This document shows, in pieces, positions 1 to 8,165 of a DNA stretch of 64,000 bases. The stretch spans positions 756,865 to 820,864 of the forward strand of contig NZ_QKYW01000002.1 in assembly GCF_003253735.1 (NCBI RefSeq). Direction: 5' to 3'. Position numbers and translations under genes: made by a program. The notes under the pieces are model-generated. The model was not told the origin of the DNA. It saw nothing but the letters and a program-made list of their open reading frames with translations, and searched no databases. The stretch comes from Pseudomonas sp. URMO17WK12:I2 (GTDB taxonomy: Bacteria; Pseudomonadota; Gammaproteobacteria; Pseudomonadales; Pseudomonadaceae). Numbering within the stretch: position 1 is the first letter of the stretch; every line of letters starts with the position of its first letter.

Positions 1-64
1 GTATGTCGAGGCGTTCTGGAACCTGGTCAACTGGGACTTCGTGGCGAAGAACTTCGCTGCCTGA
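1..64 (+). CDS. sodB: Superoxide dismutase [Fe], C-terminal fragment
   Basis: Only the last 20 codons are present, read from base 2 and ending at TGA 62-64. The peptide YVEAFWNLVNWDFVAKNFAA matches the conserved C-terminal helix of bacterial Fe-superoxide dismutases, which detoxify superoxide in the cytoplasm. The next gene is bifA, and sodB-bifA adjacency is the arrangement I know from P. aeruginosa, which supports the call. A strong terminator follows directly. The active-site residues lie outside the window. Confidence 0.85.
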   Translation, partial: YVEAFWNLVNWDFVAKNFAA

Positions 65-82
65 GACCTGGTGAATTAAAGG

Positions 83-117
83 TGCCCTCCTGATGCGAGT
101 CAGGGGGGCATTTTTTT
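83..117 (+). terminator. Rho-independent terminator of sodB
   Basis: An 11-bp stem (83-93 with 100-110, one G-T wobble) with a 6-base loop is followed by seven T residues. It lies 18 bases after the sodB stop codon. Confidence 0.9.
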
Positions 118-294
118 ACCTTTTGCAAAGTGACTGCATCGACAAGCGGTGCTCAAGACCTGCGGTTTCTTTCCGAAACAAAGCCCGGGTGCGACAAGAT
201 TGGGCCTCGCACGCATGCGGCCTTTGACTGCCAACGCGAGTTTGCCAATACTCAACTCCTAGCCGGCGCCGGGTATCGCACAAGGAACTGCCAT

Positions 295-2358
295 TTGAAG
301 CTGGAACTCAAGCACAGCTTGTCCGTGAAACTGCTGCGCGTGGTGCTCCTTTCCGCGCTTGCCGTGGGCGTGGTGCTCAGCCTCGGGCAGATCGTGTTCG
401 ACATCTACAAGACCCGCCACTCCATCACCAGTGATTCCCAGCGCATTCTCGCCATGTTCCGTGATCCCTCCACCCAGGCGGTCTACAGCCTGGATCGCGA
501 GATGGGCATGCAGGTGGTCGAAGGCCTGTTCCAGCACGAGTCGGTGCGCCAGGCATCCATCGGTCATCCGGGCGAACAGATGCTCGCCGAGAAGAGTCGC
601 CCGCTTGCCGACCTGCCCATGCGCTGGCTGACCGATCCGATCCTAGGCGAGGAACAGCATTTCAACACCCGCCTGGTCGGCCGTGAGCCGTACAACGAAT
701 ACTACGGTGACCTGAACATCACCCTGGACACCGCGCTGTACGGGGAAAGCTTTCTCACCAACTCGGTGATCATCTTCATCTCCGGCGTGCTGCGCGCACT
801 GGCCATGGGTCTGGTGCTGTATCTGGTCTACTACTGGCTGTTGACCAAGCCGCTGGCCAAGATCATCGACCACCTGAGCAGCATCAACCCGGACCGCCCC
901 AGCGAGAACAAGCTGCCGATGCTCGCCGGTAACGAAAGGAACGAGCTCGGCCTGTGGATCAATACCGCCAACGGGCTGCTCGCCTCGATCGAACGCAACA
1001 CGCACCTGCGCCGTGAGGCGGAAAACAGCCTGCAGCGCATGTCGCAGTACGACTTTCTGACCAGCCTGCCCAACCGCCTGCAATTGCAGCAGCAGCTCGA
1101 ACAGATCCTCGAGGACTCCGGTCGCATGCAGCGCCGCGTCGCGGTGCTGTGCGTCGGCCTGGATGACTTCAAGGGCATCAACGAGCAGTTCAGCTACCAG
1201 ACCGGCGACCAACTGCTGCTGGCGCTGTCCGACCGCCTGCGCAGTCACAGCGGCCGCTTGGGTGCCCTGGCGCGCCTGGGCGGCGACCAGTTCGCCCTGG
1301 TGCAGGCCGATATCGAGCAGCCCTACGAAGCCGCCGAACTGGCGCAGAGCGTGCTCGACGACCTCGAGACGCCCTTCACCCTCGACGATCATCAGGTGCA
1401 GCTGCGCGCGACCATTGGCATCACCCTGTTCCCGGAAGATGGCGACAGCCCCGAAAAGCTGCTGCAGAAAGCCGAACAGACCATGACCCTGGCCAAGAGC
1501 CGCTCGCGCAACCGCTATCAGTTCTACATCGCCAGCGTCGACAGCGAAATGCGCCGCCGCCGCGAGCTGGAAAAGGACCTGCGCGACGCTCTGGCGCTGA
1601 ATCAGCTGCACGTGGTCTACCAGCCGCAGATCAGCTACCGCGACCAGCGCGTGGTCGGCGTCGAGGCGCTGCTGCGCTGGCAGCACCCGCAACACGGCTC
1701 CGTCGGCCCGGACCTGTTCATCCCGCTGGCCGAGCAGAACGGCAGCATCATCGCCATTGGCGAATGGGTACTCGACCAGACCTGCCGCCAGCTGCGCGAG
1801 TGGCACGACCAGGGCTATGGCGACCTGCGCATGGCGGTCAACCTGTCCACTGTGCAGTTGCACCATGCCGAGCTGCCGCGGGTGGTCAACAACCTGATGC
1901 AGATGTACCGCCTGCCCGCTCGCAGCCTGGAGCTGGAGGTCACCGAAACCGGCCTGATGGAAGACATCAGCACCGCCGCCCAGCACCTGCTGAGCCTGCG
2001 CCGCTCGGGTGCGCTGATCGCCATCGACGACTTCGGCACCGGCTATTCCTCGCTCAGTTATCTGAAGAGCCTGCCGCTGGACAAGATCAAGATCGACAAG
2101 AGCTTCGTGCAGGACCTGCTCGAAGACGAGGATGACGCCACCATCGTTCGCGCCATCATCCAGCTGGGCAAAAGCCTGGGCATGCAGGTCATCGCCGAAG
2201 GCGTGGAGACCGCCGAGCAGGAAGCCTACATCATCGCCCAGGGCTGCCATGAAGGTCAGGGCTACTACTACAGCCGGCCGCTGCCCGCTCGCGAACTGAC
2301 CCAGTACCTCAAGCAGTCCAGCCGCTCGCAGCGACATATCAATCCGGCCACGCTCTAA
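295..2358 (+). CDS. bifA: c-di-GMP phosphodiesterase BifA (degenerate GGDEF plus EAL)
   Basis: An inner-membrane protein that hydrolyses cyclic di-GMP and so favours swarming over biofilm. The 687-residue product has an N-terminal membrane segment (about 12-35), a periplasmic stretch, a second membrane segment (about 155-180), a GGDEF domain whose signature is GGDQF (329-333), and a C-terminal EAL domain with EALLRW (457-462) and DDFGTGYSSL. The GGDQF/EAL pairing and the position beside sodB are typical of BifA. The frame is open upstream to a GTG at 130, but the family N-terminus (LELKHSLSVKLLR) begins at a TTG at 295, which I chose as the start. The degenerate GGDQF should not synthesise c-di-GMP; such domains often bind GTP and stimulate the EAL domain (inference for this protein). 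Confidence 0.92.
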   Translation: MKLELKHSLSVKLLRVVLLSALAVGVVLSLGQIVFDIYKTRHSITSDSQRILAMFRDPSTQAVYSLDREMGMQVVEGLFQHESVRQASIGHPGEQMLAEKSRPLADLPMRWLTDPILGEEQHFNTRLVGREPYNEYYGDLNITLDTALYGESFLTNSVIIFISGVLRALAMGLVLYLVYYWLLTKPLAKIIDHLSSINPDRPSENKLPMLAGNERNELGLWINTANGLLASIERNTHLRREAENSLQRMSQYDFLTSLPNRLQLQQQLEQILEDSGRMQRRVAVLCVGLDDFKGINEQFSYQTGDQLLLALSDRLRSHSGRLGALARLGGDQFALVQADIEQPYEAAELAQSVLDDLETPFTLDDHQVQLRATIGITLFPEDGDSPEKLLQKAEQTMTLAKSRSRNRYQFYIASVDSEMRRRRELEKDLRDALALNQLHVVYQPQISYRDQRVVGVEALLRWQHPQHGSVGPDLFIPLAEQNGSIIAIGEWVLDQTCRQLREWHDQGYGDLRMAVNLSTVQLHHAELPRVVNNLMQMYRLPARSLELEVTETGLMEDISTAAQHLLSLRRSGALIAIDDFGTGYSSLSYLKSLPLDKIKIDKSFVQDLLEDEDDATIVRAIIQLGKSLGMQVIAEGVETAEQEAYIIAQGCHEGQGYYYSRPLPARELTQYLKQSSRSQRHINPATL

Positions 2359-2378
2359 CGCCCCTACCAGTAGCGGAT

Positions 2379-2403
2379 TGCGCCAGTCGAGTCGATTGGC
2401 GCA
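2379..2403 (+). terminator. Weak hairpin after bifA
   Basis: A perfect 7-bp stem (TGCGCCA/TGGCGCA) with an 11-base loop lies 20 bases after the bifA stop. No T run follows, so it may be a weak or Rho-assisted terminator. Confidence 0.3.
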
Positions 2404-2416
2404 GCACAGCCACCCT

Positions 2417-2445
2417 TTGCTTAAAATGAAAATCTTTCGCATTAT
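2417..2445 (+). promoter_or_regulatory. Candidate promoter with overlapping Fur-like site for icmP
   Basis: TTGCTT (2417-2422) and CATTAT (2440-2445) are 17 bases apart. The AT-rich spacer (2423-2441) resembles a Fur box at roughly 12 of 19 positions by eye. This is plausible because the following imelysin genes are usually iron-regulated, but the match is imperfect and only inferred. Confidence 0.4.
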
Positions 2446-2503
2446 GTTGCAGCTCGCGTGGCCCCCCATGCGCGCTCCCCATTAACACGCAAAGGATTTC
2501 GTC

Positions 2504-3841
2504 ATGATTCGTATGCCCCTGGCCTCTGCCAGCCTGCTGACCATCGCCATTGCCCTGGCGGGCTGCGGCGAAGACAAGGCGCCTGCCAACCAAGCCGCCG
2601 CCCCGGCCGCGCAAGCGACCGGCAGCAGCGCACCAGCAGCAGCCGGCGCCTTCGACGAAGCCGCTGCGCAGGCCGTGGTCAAGCATTACGCCGCTATGGC
2701 GTCCGCCGTGTTCGACGACGCCGCCGGCACCGCCAAGAAGCTGCAGACCGCTGTCGATGCCCTGCTCGCCACCCCCAACGACGAAACCCTGAAAGCCGCT
2801 CGCGAAGCCTGGCTGGCCGCGCGTGTTCCCTACATGCAGAGCGAAGTGTTCCGTTTCGGCAACACCATCGTCGACGACTGGGAAGGCCAGGTTAACGCCT
2901 GGCCCCTGGACGAAGGCCTGATCGACTACGTCGACGCCGATTACCAGCACGCCCTGGGCAACCCCGGCGCCAGCGCCAACATCATTGCCAACACCGAGAT
3001 CCAGGTTGGCGAAGACAAGGTCGACGTCAGCGAAATCACTCCCGACCTGCTCGCCAGCCTGAACGAGCTGGGCGGCTCCGAAGCCAACGTCGCCACCGGC
3101 TACCACGCCATCGAATTCCTGCTCTGGGGCCAGGATCTGAACGGCACCGGCCCGGGTGCTGGCCAGCGGCCGGCCACCGACTACGTGGTCGGTGACGGCG
3201 CTACCGGCGGCCACAACGAGCGCCGCCGCGCCTATCTGAAGGCCGCCACCGACCTGCTGGTCGCCGACCTCGACGAAATGGCTGGCCAATGGAAAGCCGG
3301 CGTGGCCGACAACTACCGCGCCACCCTGGAAGGCGAGTCCGCCGAAAACGGCCTGCGCAAGATGCTCTTCGGCATGGGCAGCCTGTCCCTCGGCGAACTG
3401 GCCGGCGAGCGCATGAAGGTCGCCCTGGAAGCCAACTCCACCGAAGACGAGCACGACTGCTTCAGCGACAACACCCACAACTCGCACTACTACAACGGCC
3501 TGGGCATCCGTAACGTCTACCTGGGCGAGTACAAGAAGGTCGACGGCAGCACCTTGAGCGGCCCGAGCCTGTCGTCGCTGGTCGCCAAGGCCGACGCGGC
3601 CACCGACAGCACCGTGAAGGCCGATCTGGACGCCACCCAGGCCAAGCTCCAGGCCCTGGTCGACAGCGCCAACAAGGGTGTGCACTTCGATCAGCTGATC
3701 GCCGCCGACAACGCCGAAGGCCAGCAGCTGGTACGCGACGCCATCGCCGCACTGGTCAAGCAGACCGGCGCCATCGAACAGGCCGCTGGCAAGCTGGGTA
3801 TCAGTGACCTCAACCCGGACACCGCCGATCACGAGTTCTGA
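2504..3841 (+). CDS. icmP: Imelysin-family lipoprotein (IcmP-like)
   Basis: A 445-residue lipoprotein exported to the envelope; the signal sequence ends in lipobox LAGC with the acylated Cys at about 21. An Ala/Pro-rich linker is followed by an imelysin (peptidase M75) domain carrying the signature GxHxxE as GYHAIE (199-204). The P. aeruginosa homologue was named insulin-cleaving metalloproteinase, but imelysins are now mostly regarded as iron-regulated envelope proteins linked to iron uptake; actual proteolysis is doubtful. An AAAGGA ribosome site precedes the ATG. It opens a cluster with a di-haem oxidoreductase, a second imelysin and a DUF1513 protein, a grouping seen in other pseudomonads. 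A possible Fur-controlled promoter lies upstream. Confidence 0.88.
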   Translation: MIRMPLASASLLTIAIALAGCGEDKAPANQAAAPAAQATGSSAPAAAGAFDEAAAQAVVKHYAAMASAVFDDAAGTAKKLQTAVDALLATPNDETLKAAREAWLAARVPYMQSEVFRFGNTIVDDWEGQVNAWPLDEGLIDYVDADYQHALGNPGASANIIANTEIQVGEDKVDVSEITPDLLASLNELGGSEANVATGYHAIEFLLWGQDLNGTGPGAGQRPATDYVVGDGATGGHNERRRAYLKAATDLLVADLDEMAGQWKAGVADNYRATLEGESAENGLRKMLFGMGSLSLGELAGERMKVALEANSTEDEHDCFSDNTHNSHYYNGLGIRNVYLGEYKKVDGSTLSGPSLSSLVAKADAATDSTVKADLDATQAKLQALVDSANKGVHFDQLIAADNAEGQQLVRDAIAALVKQTGAIEQAAGKLGISDLNPDTADHEF

Positions 3842-3866
3842 TCAACGTGGTAGCCGAGTAACGAAC

Positions 3867-3896
3867 AAGCCGGTGCGCGGTTTCGTACCGGCTTTT
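3867..3896 (+). terminator. Rho-independent terminator of icmP
   Basis: An 11-bp stem AAGCCGGTGCG/CGTACCGGCTT (one mismatch) with loop CGGTTT runs straight into TTTTTT. It isolates icmP from the following genes. Confidence 0.88.
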
Positions 3897-3939
3897 TTGT
3901 GCCTGGCGGCGTACCCTGTCGCGAGCACAGGAGGTATTC

Positions 3940-4296
3940 ATGAAGCCCACAGGCTACCGGGTCGTCACCGCCCACCGAAGCGAGTATCCGAACCCCATCA
4001 GCTTCGACGCCGGCACCCTGCTCCAACTTGGCGAGCGCCACGACGGCCCTGAAGACTGGCAGGAATGGTATTTTTGCCGCACCGACGCCCACCCCGGCGG
4101 CAGGGTGCCGCTGAGCATTCTGGAGGTGCTTGGCAACGGCAGCGCACGCGCGCTGGAGCGCTATACCGCACTTACCCGGATCAACGAACGGCTGGTTGCC
4201 AGCCGCCACCTGAACGGCTGGCTGTGGTGCCTGCGCGAGGCCAGCGGCGAAAGCGGTTGGGTACCGGCGCAGAGCCTGGTTGTGCAGGCCGATTAA
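3940..4296 (+). CDS. Small SH3-like domain protein
   Basis: A 118-residue soluble protein with no signal peptide or membrane segment. The residues FDAGTLLQLGERHDGPEDWQEWYFC and the later WLWCLREASGESGWVP look like two variant SH3-type beta-barrel modules, a fold usually used for ligand binding. A near-perfect AGGAGG ribosome site precedes the start, suggesting good translation. It sits alone between the icmP terminator and the di-haem oxidoreductase gene. The function is unknown. Confidence 0.7.
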   Translation: MKPTGYRVVTAHRSEYPNPISFDAGTLLQLGERHDGPEDWQEWYFCRTDAHPGGRVPLSILEVLGNGSARALERYTALTRINERLVASRHLNGWLWCLREASGESGWVPAQSLVVQAD

Positions 4297-4371
4297 ACGC
4301 AAATCCATCTTATTTAAAGCGACGCAGACTGCTAAGATTGCCGCCCTCGATTTCTGCCCTGCGGACCATCC

Positions 4372-5790
4372 ATGCCAGCGTCACCCGGTCGCCTGCTGCC
4401 ACTGCTGTTTCTGGCTCTCGGCCTGACCGCCTGCGATAAGTCGCCGACCTTTACCGCAGCCGAGCCCGGCGAAGCGCTGTCCGGCGGTGCTGCCACGGTG
4501 TCACGCAGCGACCGCGTGGCCTTCTCCCTGCCCTCCGCGAATCTGCCGCCCGAACGCCGCCTGGACTTCAGCGTGGGCAACAGCTTCTTTCGCAACCCCT
4601 GGGTGATCGCCCCCTCGACCACCACCGCCCGTGACGGCCTCGGCCCGCTGTTCAACACCAACGCCTGCCAGAACTGCCATGTCCGCGATGGCCGCGGCCA
4701 CCCGCCAGAGCCGGGCAGTGTCAACGCCGTGTCGATGCTGGTGCGCCTGTCGATTCCGGCCGGCGATGCCGATCAAGCCGCCTTGCAACGCCTCGGTGTG
4801 CTGCCCGAGCCCACCTATGGTGGCCAGTTGCAGGACATGGCCAACCCCGGCGTCGCCCCGGAAGGCAAGGTGCGCGTTGACTACCGCACCGAGCAGGTGC
4901 GCTTCGCCGACGGCTACAGCATCGAACTGCGCAAGCCGCAGCTGAACATCAGCCAGCTTGGTTACGGGCCGATGCACCCGGACACCCTGTTCTCGGCGCG
5001 GGTCGCCCCGCCGATGATCGGCCTCGGCCTGCTCGAAGCGATTCCCGAGGCGGCCATCCTCGCCAACGCCGACCCGGATGATCGCGACGGCGATGGCATC
5101 CGCGGCCAACCCAACCGGGTGTGGGACGATGCACGTCAGCAAACCGTACTTGGCCGCTTCGGCTGGAAGGCCGGGCAACCGACGCTCAACCAGCAGAACG
5201 CCCACGCCTTCTTGCAGGACATGGGACTGACCAGCAGCCTGCAGCCCAGCGATGGCTGCACCGCGGCACAGACCGCCTGCCGCCAGGCGCCCCACGGCGG
5301 CGAGCCGGAAGTCAGCGACAACATCATGAGCATGGTGCTGTTCTACACTCGCAACCTCGCCGTGCCGGCGCGCCGCAAGGTCGACGACGGCCAGGTGCTG
5401 GCCGGCAAGACCCTGTTTCACCACGCCGGCTGCCAAGGCTGCCATACGCCAAGCTTCATCACCTCCGCCGATGCCGCCGAACCGGAGCTGGCCAACCAGA
5501 CCATTCGCCCCTATACCGATCTGTTGTTGCATGACATGGGCGACGGCCTGGCCGATGGCCGCGACGAGTTCCTGGCCAACGGTCGCCAGTGGCGCACCGC
5601 GCCGCTGTGGGGCATCGGCCTGACCGAAACGGTCAGCGGCCACACCCAGTTTCTGCACGACGGCCGCGCCCGCAACCTGCTCGAAGCCATCGCCTGGCAT
5701 GGCGGCGAAGCCGAAGCGGCCAAGCAGCAGGTGCTGCAATTTTCCAGCGAGGAGCGCGCCGCGCTTCTGGCCTTTCTGAATTCACTGTAA
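4372..5790 (+). CDS. Di-haem oxidoreductase-like lipoprotein (DUF1111, thiol oxidoreductase-like)
   Basis: A 472-residue exported protein with lipobox LTAC (Cys about 21). It carries two c-type haem motifs, CQNCH (99-103) and CQGCH (354-358), the arrangement of the DUF1111/DHOR family related to MauG-type di-haem peroxidases. The haems would be attached in the periplasm and the protein lipid-anchored. It lies 10 bases upstream of the second imelysin gene and shares an operon with it and the DUF1513 gene. A redox role in iron handling is inferred from these neighbours; no substrate is known. The ribosome site is weak. Confidence 0.85.
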   Translation: MPASPGRLLPLLFLALGLTACDKSPTFTAAEPGEALSGGAATVSRSDRVAFSLPSANLPPERRLDFSVGNSFFRNPWVIAPSTTTARDGLGPLFNTNACQNCHVRDGRGHPPEPGSVNAVSMLVRLSIPAGDADQAALQRLGVLPEPTYGGQLQDMANPGVAPEGKVRVDYRTEQVRFADGYSIELRKPQLNISQLGYGPMHPDTLFSARVAPPMIGLGLLEAIPEAAILANADPDDRDGDGIRGQPNRVWDDARQQTVLGRFGWKAGQPTLNQQNAHAFLQDMGLTSSLQPSDGCTAAQTACRQAPHGGEPEVSDNIMSMVLFYTRNLAVPARRKVDDGQVLAGKTLFHHAGCQGCHTPSFITSADAAEPELANQTIRPYTDLLLHDMGDGLADGRDEFLANGRQWRTAPLWGIGLTETVSGHTQFLHDGRARNLLEAIAWHGGEAEAAKQQVLQFSSEERAALLAFLNSL

Positions 5791-5800
5791 GGAGCTGCGC

Positions 5801-6862
5801 ATGATCCGTTCTCCGCTGACCATCACTCTGCTGGCCCTGGCCCTGGCCGCCTGTTCGCCGGCCGACCCACAGGCCACCACCAGTTCGGCACTGGCCGAAG
5901 GCGTCTTGCTGCCGGCCCATGCCACCTGGAAAGAGGCGGATGTCGCCCTGGCCGGCAGCGCCAAGGCGTTCTGCGCTGGTCAGGAAGATCTGGCCAGCGC
6001 GCGCCAGGCCTTTCTCACCGCGCAAAGCGCCTGGGCCAGCCTACAGCCCCTGGCGGTCGGCCCGCTGGCCGAGGGCAATCGCGCCTGGCAGGTGCAGTTC
6101 TGGCCGGACAAGAAGAACCTGGTGGCCCGTCAGGTCGAAGCGCTGGTCAAGGCCAAGCCGCAACTCGCTGCCGCTGACCTGGAAAAGGCCAGCGTGGTGG
6201 TTCAGGGGCTTACCGCTTACGAATACCTGATGTTCGACCCCGAGATCGACCTGCAGAACGCCGAGCAGAAAACCCGCTACTGCCCGCTGCTGGTGGCCAT
6301 CGGCGAGCATCAGCAGGCACTGGCCAACACCGTGCTGGATCAGTGGCAAGGCGAGAACGGCGCCCTGGCGCTGTTTCGCACCTTCCCCAACGAGCGCTAT
6401 GCCGAAGCGAACGAGGCGATCTCCGACATGCTGCGCACCCAGGTCAGTGCCATCGATGGCCTGAAGAAGAAGCTCGGCGCGCCTCTGGGCCGGCAGAGCA
6501 AGGGCGTGCCGCAGCCCTACCAGGCCGAAGCGTGGCGCAGCCAGGCCAGCCTGAGCAACCTGGGCGCAGCGCTCAGCGGCGCCGAACAGCTCTGGCACGG
6601 CGCCAAGGATGACGGCCTGCAGGCCCTGCTCGGCAGCGATCAGGATGATCTCAAGAAACGTATCGACGCGGCCTACGCCGAAAGCCGCAAACAGCTCGCC
6701 GGCCTGCAGCGCCCGCTTGGCGAATTGCTCGCCGACGAGCACGGGCGGCAGACCCTCAACGCCTTCTACGACAGCCTCAACGTACTGCACCGTCTGCACG
6801 AAGGTGAGCTGGCGCGGGCGCTGGGCATCCAGCTGGGCTTCAACGCTCACGACGGAGACTGA
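5801..6862 (+). CDS. Second imelysin-family lipoprotein, GxHxxE motif lacking His
   Basis: A 353-residue lipoprotein with lipobox LAAC (Cys18) and the helical imelysin fold. At the place of the family signature it reads GLTAYE (136-141), so the usual His is Thr while the Glu is kept; any metal-binding or catalytic role through that His is lost. A good AAGGAG site precedes the ATG. It is flanked at 10 and 3 bases by the di-haem oxidoreductase and DUF1513 genes and is surely co-transcribed. It probably acts with IcmP in periplasmic iron acquisition (inference). Confidence 0.83.
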   Translation: MIRSPLTITLLALALAACSPADPQATTSSALAEGVLLPAHATWKEADVALAGSAKAFCAGQEDLASARQAFLTAQSAWASLQPLAVGPLAEGNRAWQVQFWPDKKNLVARQVEALVKAKPQLAAADLEKASVVVQGLTAYEYLMFDPEIDLQNAEQKTRYCPLLVAIGEHQQALANTVLDQWQGENGALALFRTFPNERYAEANEAISDMLRTQVSAIDGLKKKLGAPLGRQSKGVPQPYQAEAWRSQASLSNLGAALSGAEQLWHGAKDDGLQALLGSDQDDLKKRIDAAYAESRKQLAGLQRPLGELLADEHGRQTLNAFYDSLNVLHRLHEGELARALGIQLGFNAHDGD

Positions 6863-6865
6863 ACC

Positions 6866-7966
6866 ATGAGCATGAAACGCCGGGCATTTCTCGGCCTGAG
6901 CGCCACCCTGCTGGCGGCAGGCGCCGTCGGCGGCTGGAAGCTGACCCACACCGGCCACCAGCCGCTGCTGCTGTCGGCACGCAATGATGAAAGCGGCAAG
7001 CACTACGCGGTCGGCTACCGCCTCGATGGTGCGCGCGCCTTCGCTACCCAGGTCAGCGAGCGCTGCCATGACGTGGTGCCTCATCCCAGCCTGCCGATGG
7101 CGCTGTTCGTCGGGCGCCGGCCAAGCACCGAGAGCTACCTGATCGACACCCGTGATGGCCGCCTGCTGCACACCCTGCACAGCGAAAAGGATCGGCATTT
7201 CTACGGCCATGCGGTGTTCCACAAGGACGGCGAATGGCTGTACGCCACCGAGAACGATACCCGCGATCCCGGCCGCGGCGTGATTGGCGCCTATCGCCTG
7301 GAAGGTGAGCGCCTGGTGCACCGCGATGAGCTGTCCAGCCACGGCCTGGGCCCGCACCAGCTGCTGTGGATGCCCGACGGTGAAACCCTGGTGGTGGCCA
7401 ACGGCGGCATTCGCACCGAAGCGGAAAGCCGGGTGGAGATGAACCTCGACGCCATGGAGGCCAGCCTGGTGCTGATGGCCCGCGATGGCACCCTGCACAG
7501 CAAGGAACAGCTGCCGGAGCCGATGAACAGCGTGCGCCACCTGGCCGTGGCCAGCGACGGCACCGTGGTCAGCGGCCAGCAGTACATGGGCGATGCCATG
7601 GATGCCGTGCCGCTGGTAGCGATCAAGCGCCCGGGCCAGCGGTTCCAGCACTTCCCCATGGCCGATGCGCAGCGCCAGATGATGAGCCAGTACACCGCCA
7701 GCGTGGCCGTGCACAGTGATCTGCGCCTGCTGGCTATGACCGCACCGCGCGGCAACCGCCTGTTCATCTGGGACCTGGACAGCGGCGCGGTGCGCCTGGA
7801 CGCCGCCCTGCCCGACTGCGCCGGCGTCGGCGCGGTGGAGCACGGCTTCGTGGTCAGTGCCGGTATCGGCCGTTGCCGCCTCTACGACTGCCGCAGCGAA
7901 CGCATCGCCATGCAGCCGCTGGAACTGCCGGCCGGCTTCTGGGATAACCACCTGCGCCTGGCCTGA
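6866..7966 (+). CDS. DUF1513 periplasmic protein with Tat-type signal
   Basis: A 366-residue protein whose N-terminus MSMKRRAFLGLSATLLAAG has a twin-arginine motif and a hydrophobic stretch, suggesting folded export by Tat. The rest has the repeating beta-strand pattern of a propeller, as in the DUF1513 family. It starts 3 bases after the imelysin gene, with GGAG before the ATG, and closes the operon. Families in this cluster co-occur around iron uptake; the specific role here is unknown. Confidence 0.82.
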   Translation: MSMKRRAFLGLSATLLAAGAVGGWKLTHTGHQPLLLSARNDESGKHYAVGYRLDGARAFATQVSERCHDVVPHPSLPMALFVGRRPSTESYLIDTRDGRLLHTLHSEKDRHFYGHAVFHKDGEWLYATENDTRDPGRGVIGAYRLEGERLVHRDELSSHGLGPHQLLWMPDGETLVVANGGIRTEAESRVEMNLDAMEASLVLMARDGTLHSKEQLPEPMNSVRHLAVASDGTVVSGQQYMGDAMDAVPLVAIKRPGQRFQHFPMADAQRQMMSQYTASVAVHSDLRLLAMTAPRGNRLFIWDLDSGAVRLDAALPDCAGVGAVEHGFVVSAGIGRCRLYDCRSERIAMQPLELPAGFWDNHLRLA

Positions 7967-7978
7967 CGGCTGTGGGCT

Positions 7979-8028
7979 GTGGGAACGCGGCATGTTCGCG
8001 ATTTTTCGCGGGCATGGCCCGCTCCCAC
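7979..8028. repeat. REP palindrome pair
   Basis: GTGGGAACGCGGCATG... faces ...GGCATGGCCCGCTCCCAC, an imperfect inverted pair of the Pseudomonas REP type, 12 bases after the DUF1513 stop codon. A related copy lies at 50453-50522. Confidence 0.8.
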
Positions 8029-8100
8029 GGTGCGATAGCGAATTGCAGGAAAGGCCCCCTCCGCTATTCAGGACGACTACCTGTGCCCGGCCTGACCGCG

Positions 8101-8157
8101 GTTCATTGTGGGAGCGCGCCATGCGCGCGAATCGGCGGCGACCCACTCCCATGAACG
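8101..8157. repeat. Second, degenerate REP-like inverted repeat
   Basis: GTTCAT-TGTGGGAG faces CTCCC-ATGAAC around GC-rich hairpin sequence. It lies 70 bases from the first REP pair and just after the stop codon of the convergent DUF72 gene, so two convergent transcripts meet in REP sequence. Confidence 0.55.
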
Positions 8158-8165
8158 GGTTGCGC

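Noticed and set aside
1279..1293. BifA as an active diguanylate cyclase
   Set aside because: The signature is GGDQF rather than GG(D/E)EF, while the EAL motif is intact.
7967..8160. REP region as a CRISPR array
   Set aside because: The units are inverted palindromes, not regularly spaced direct repeats, and no cas gene is present.
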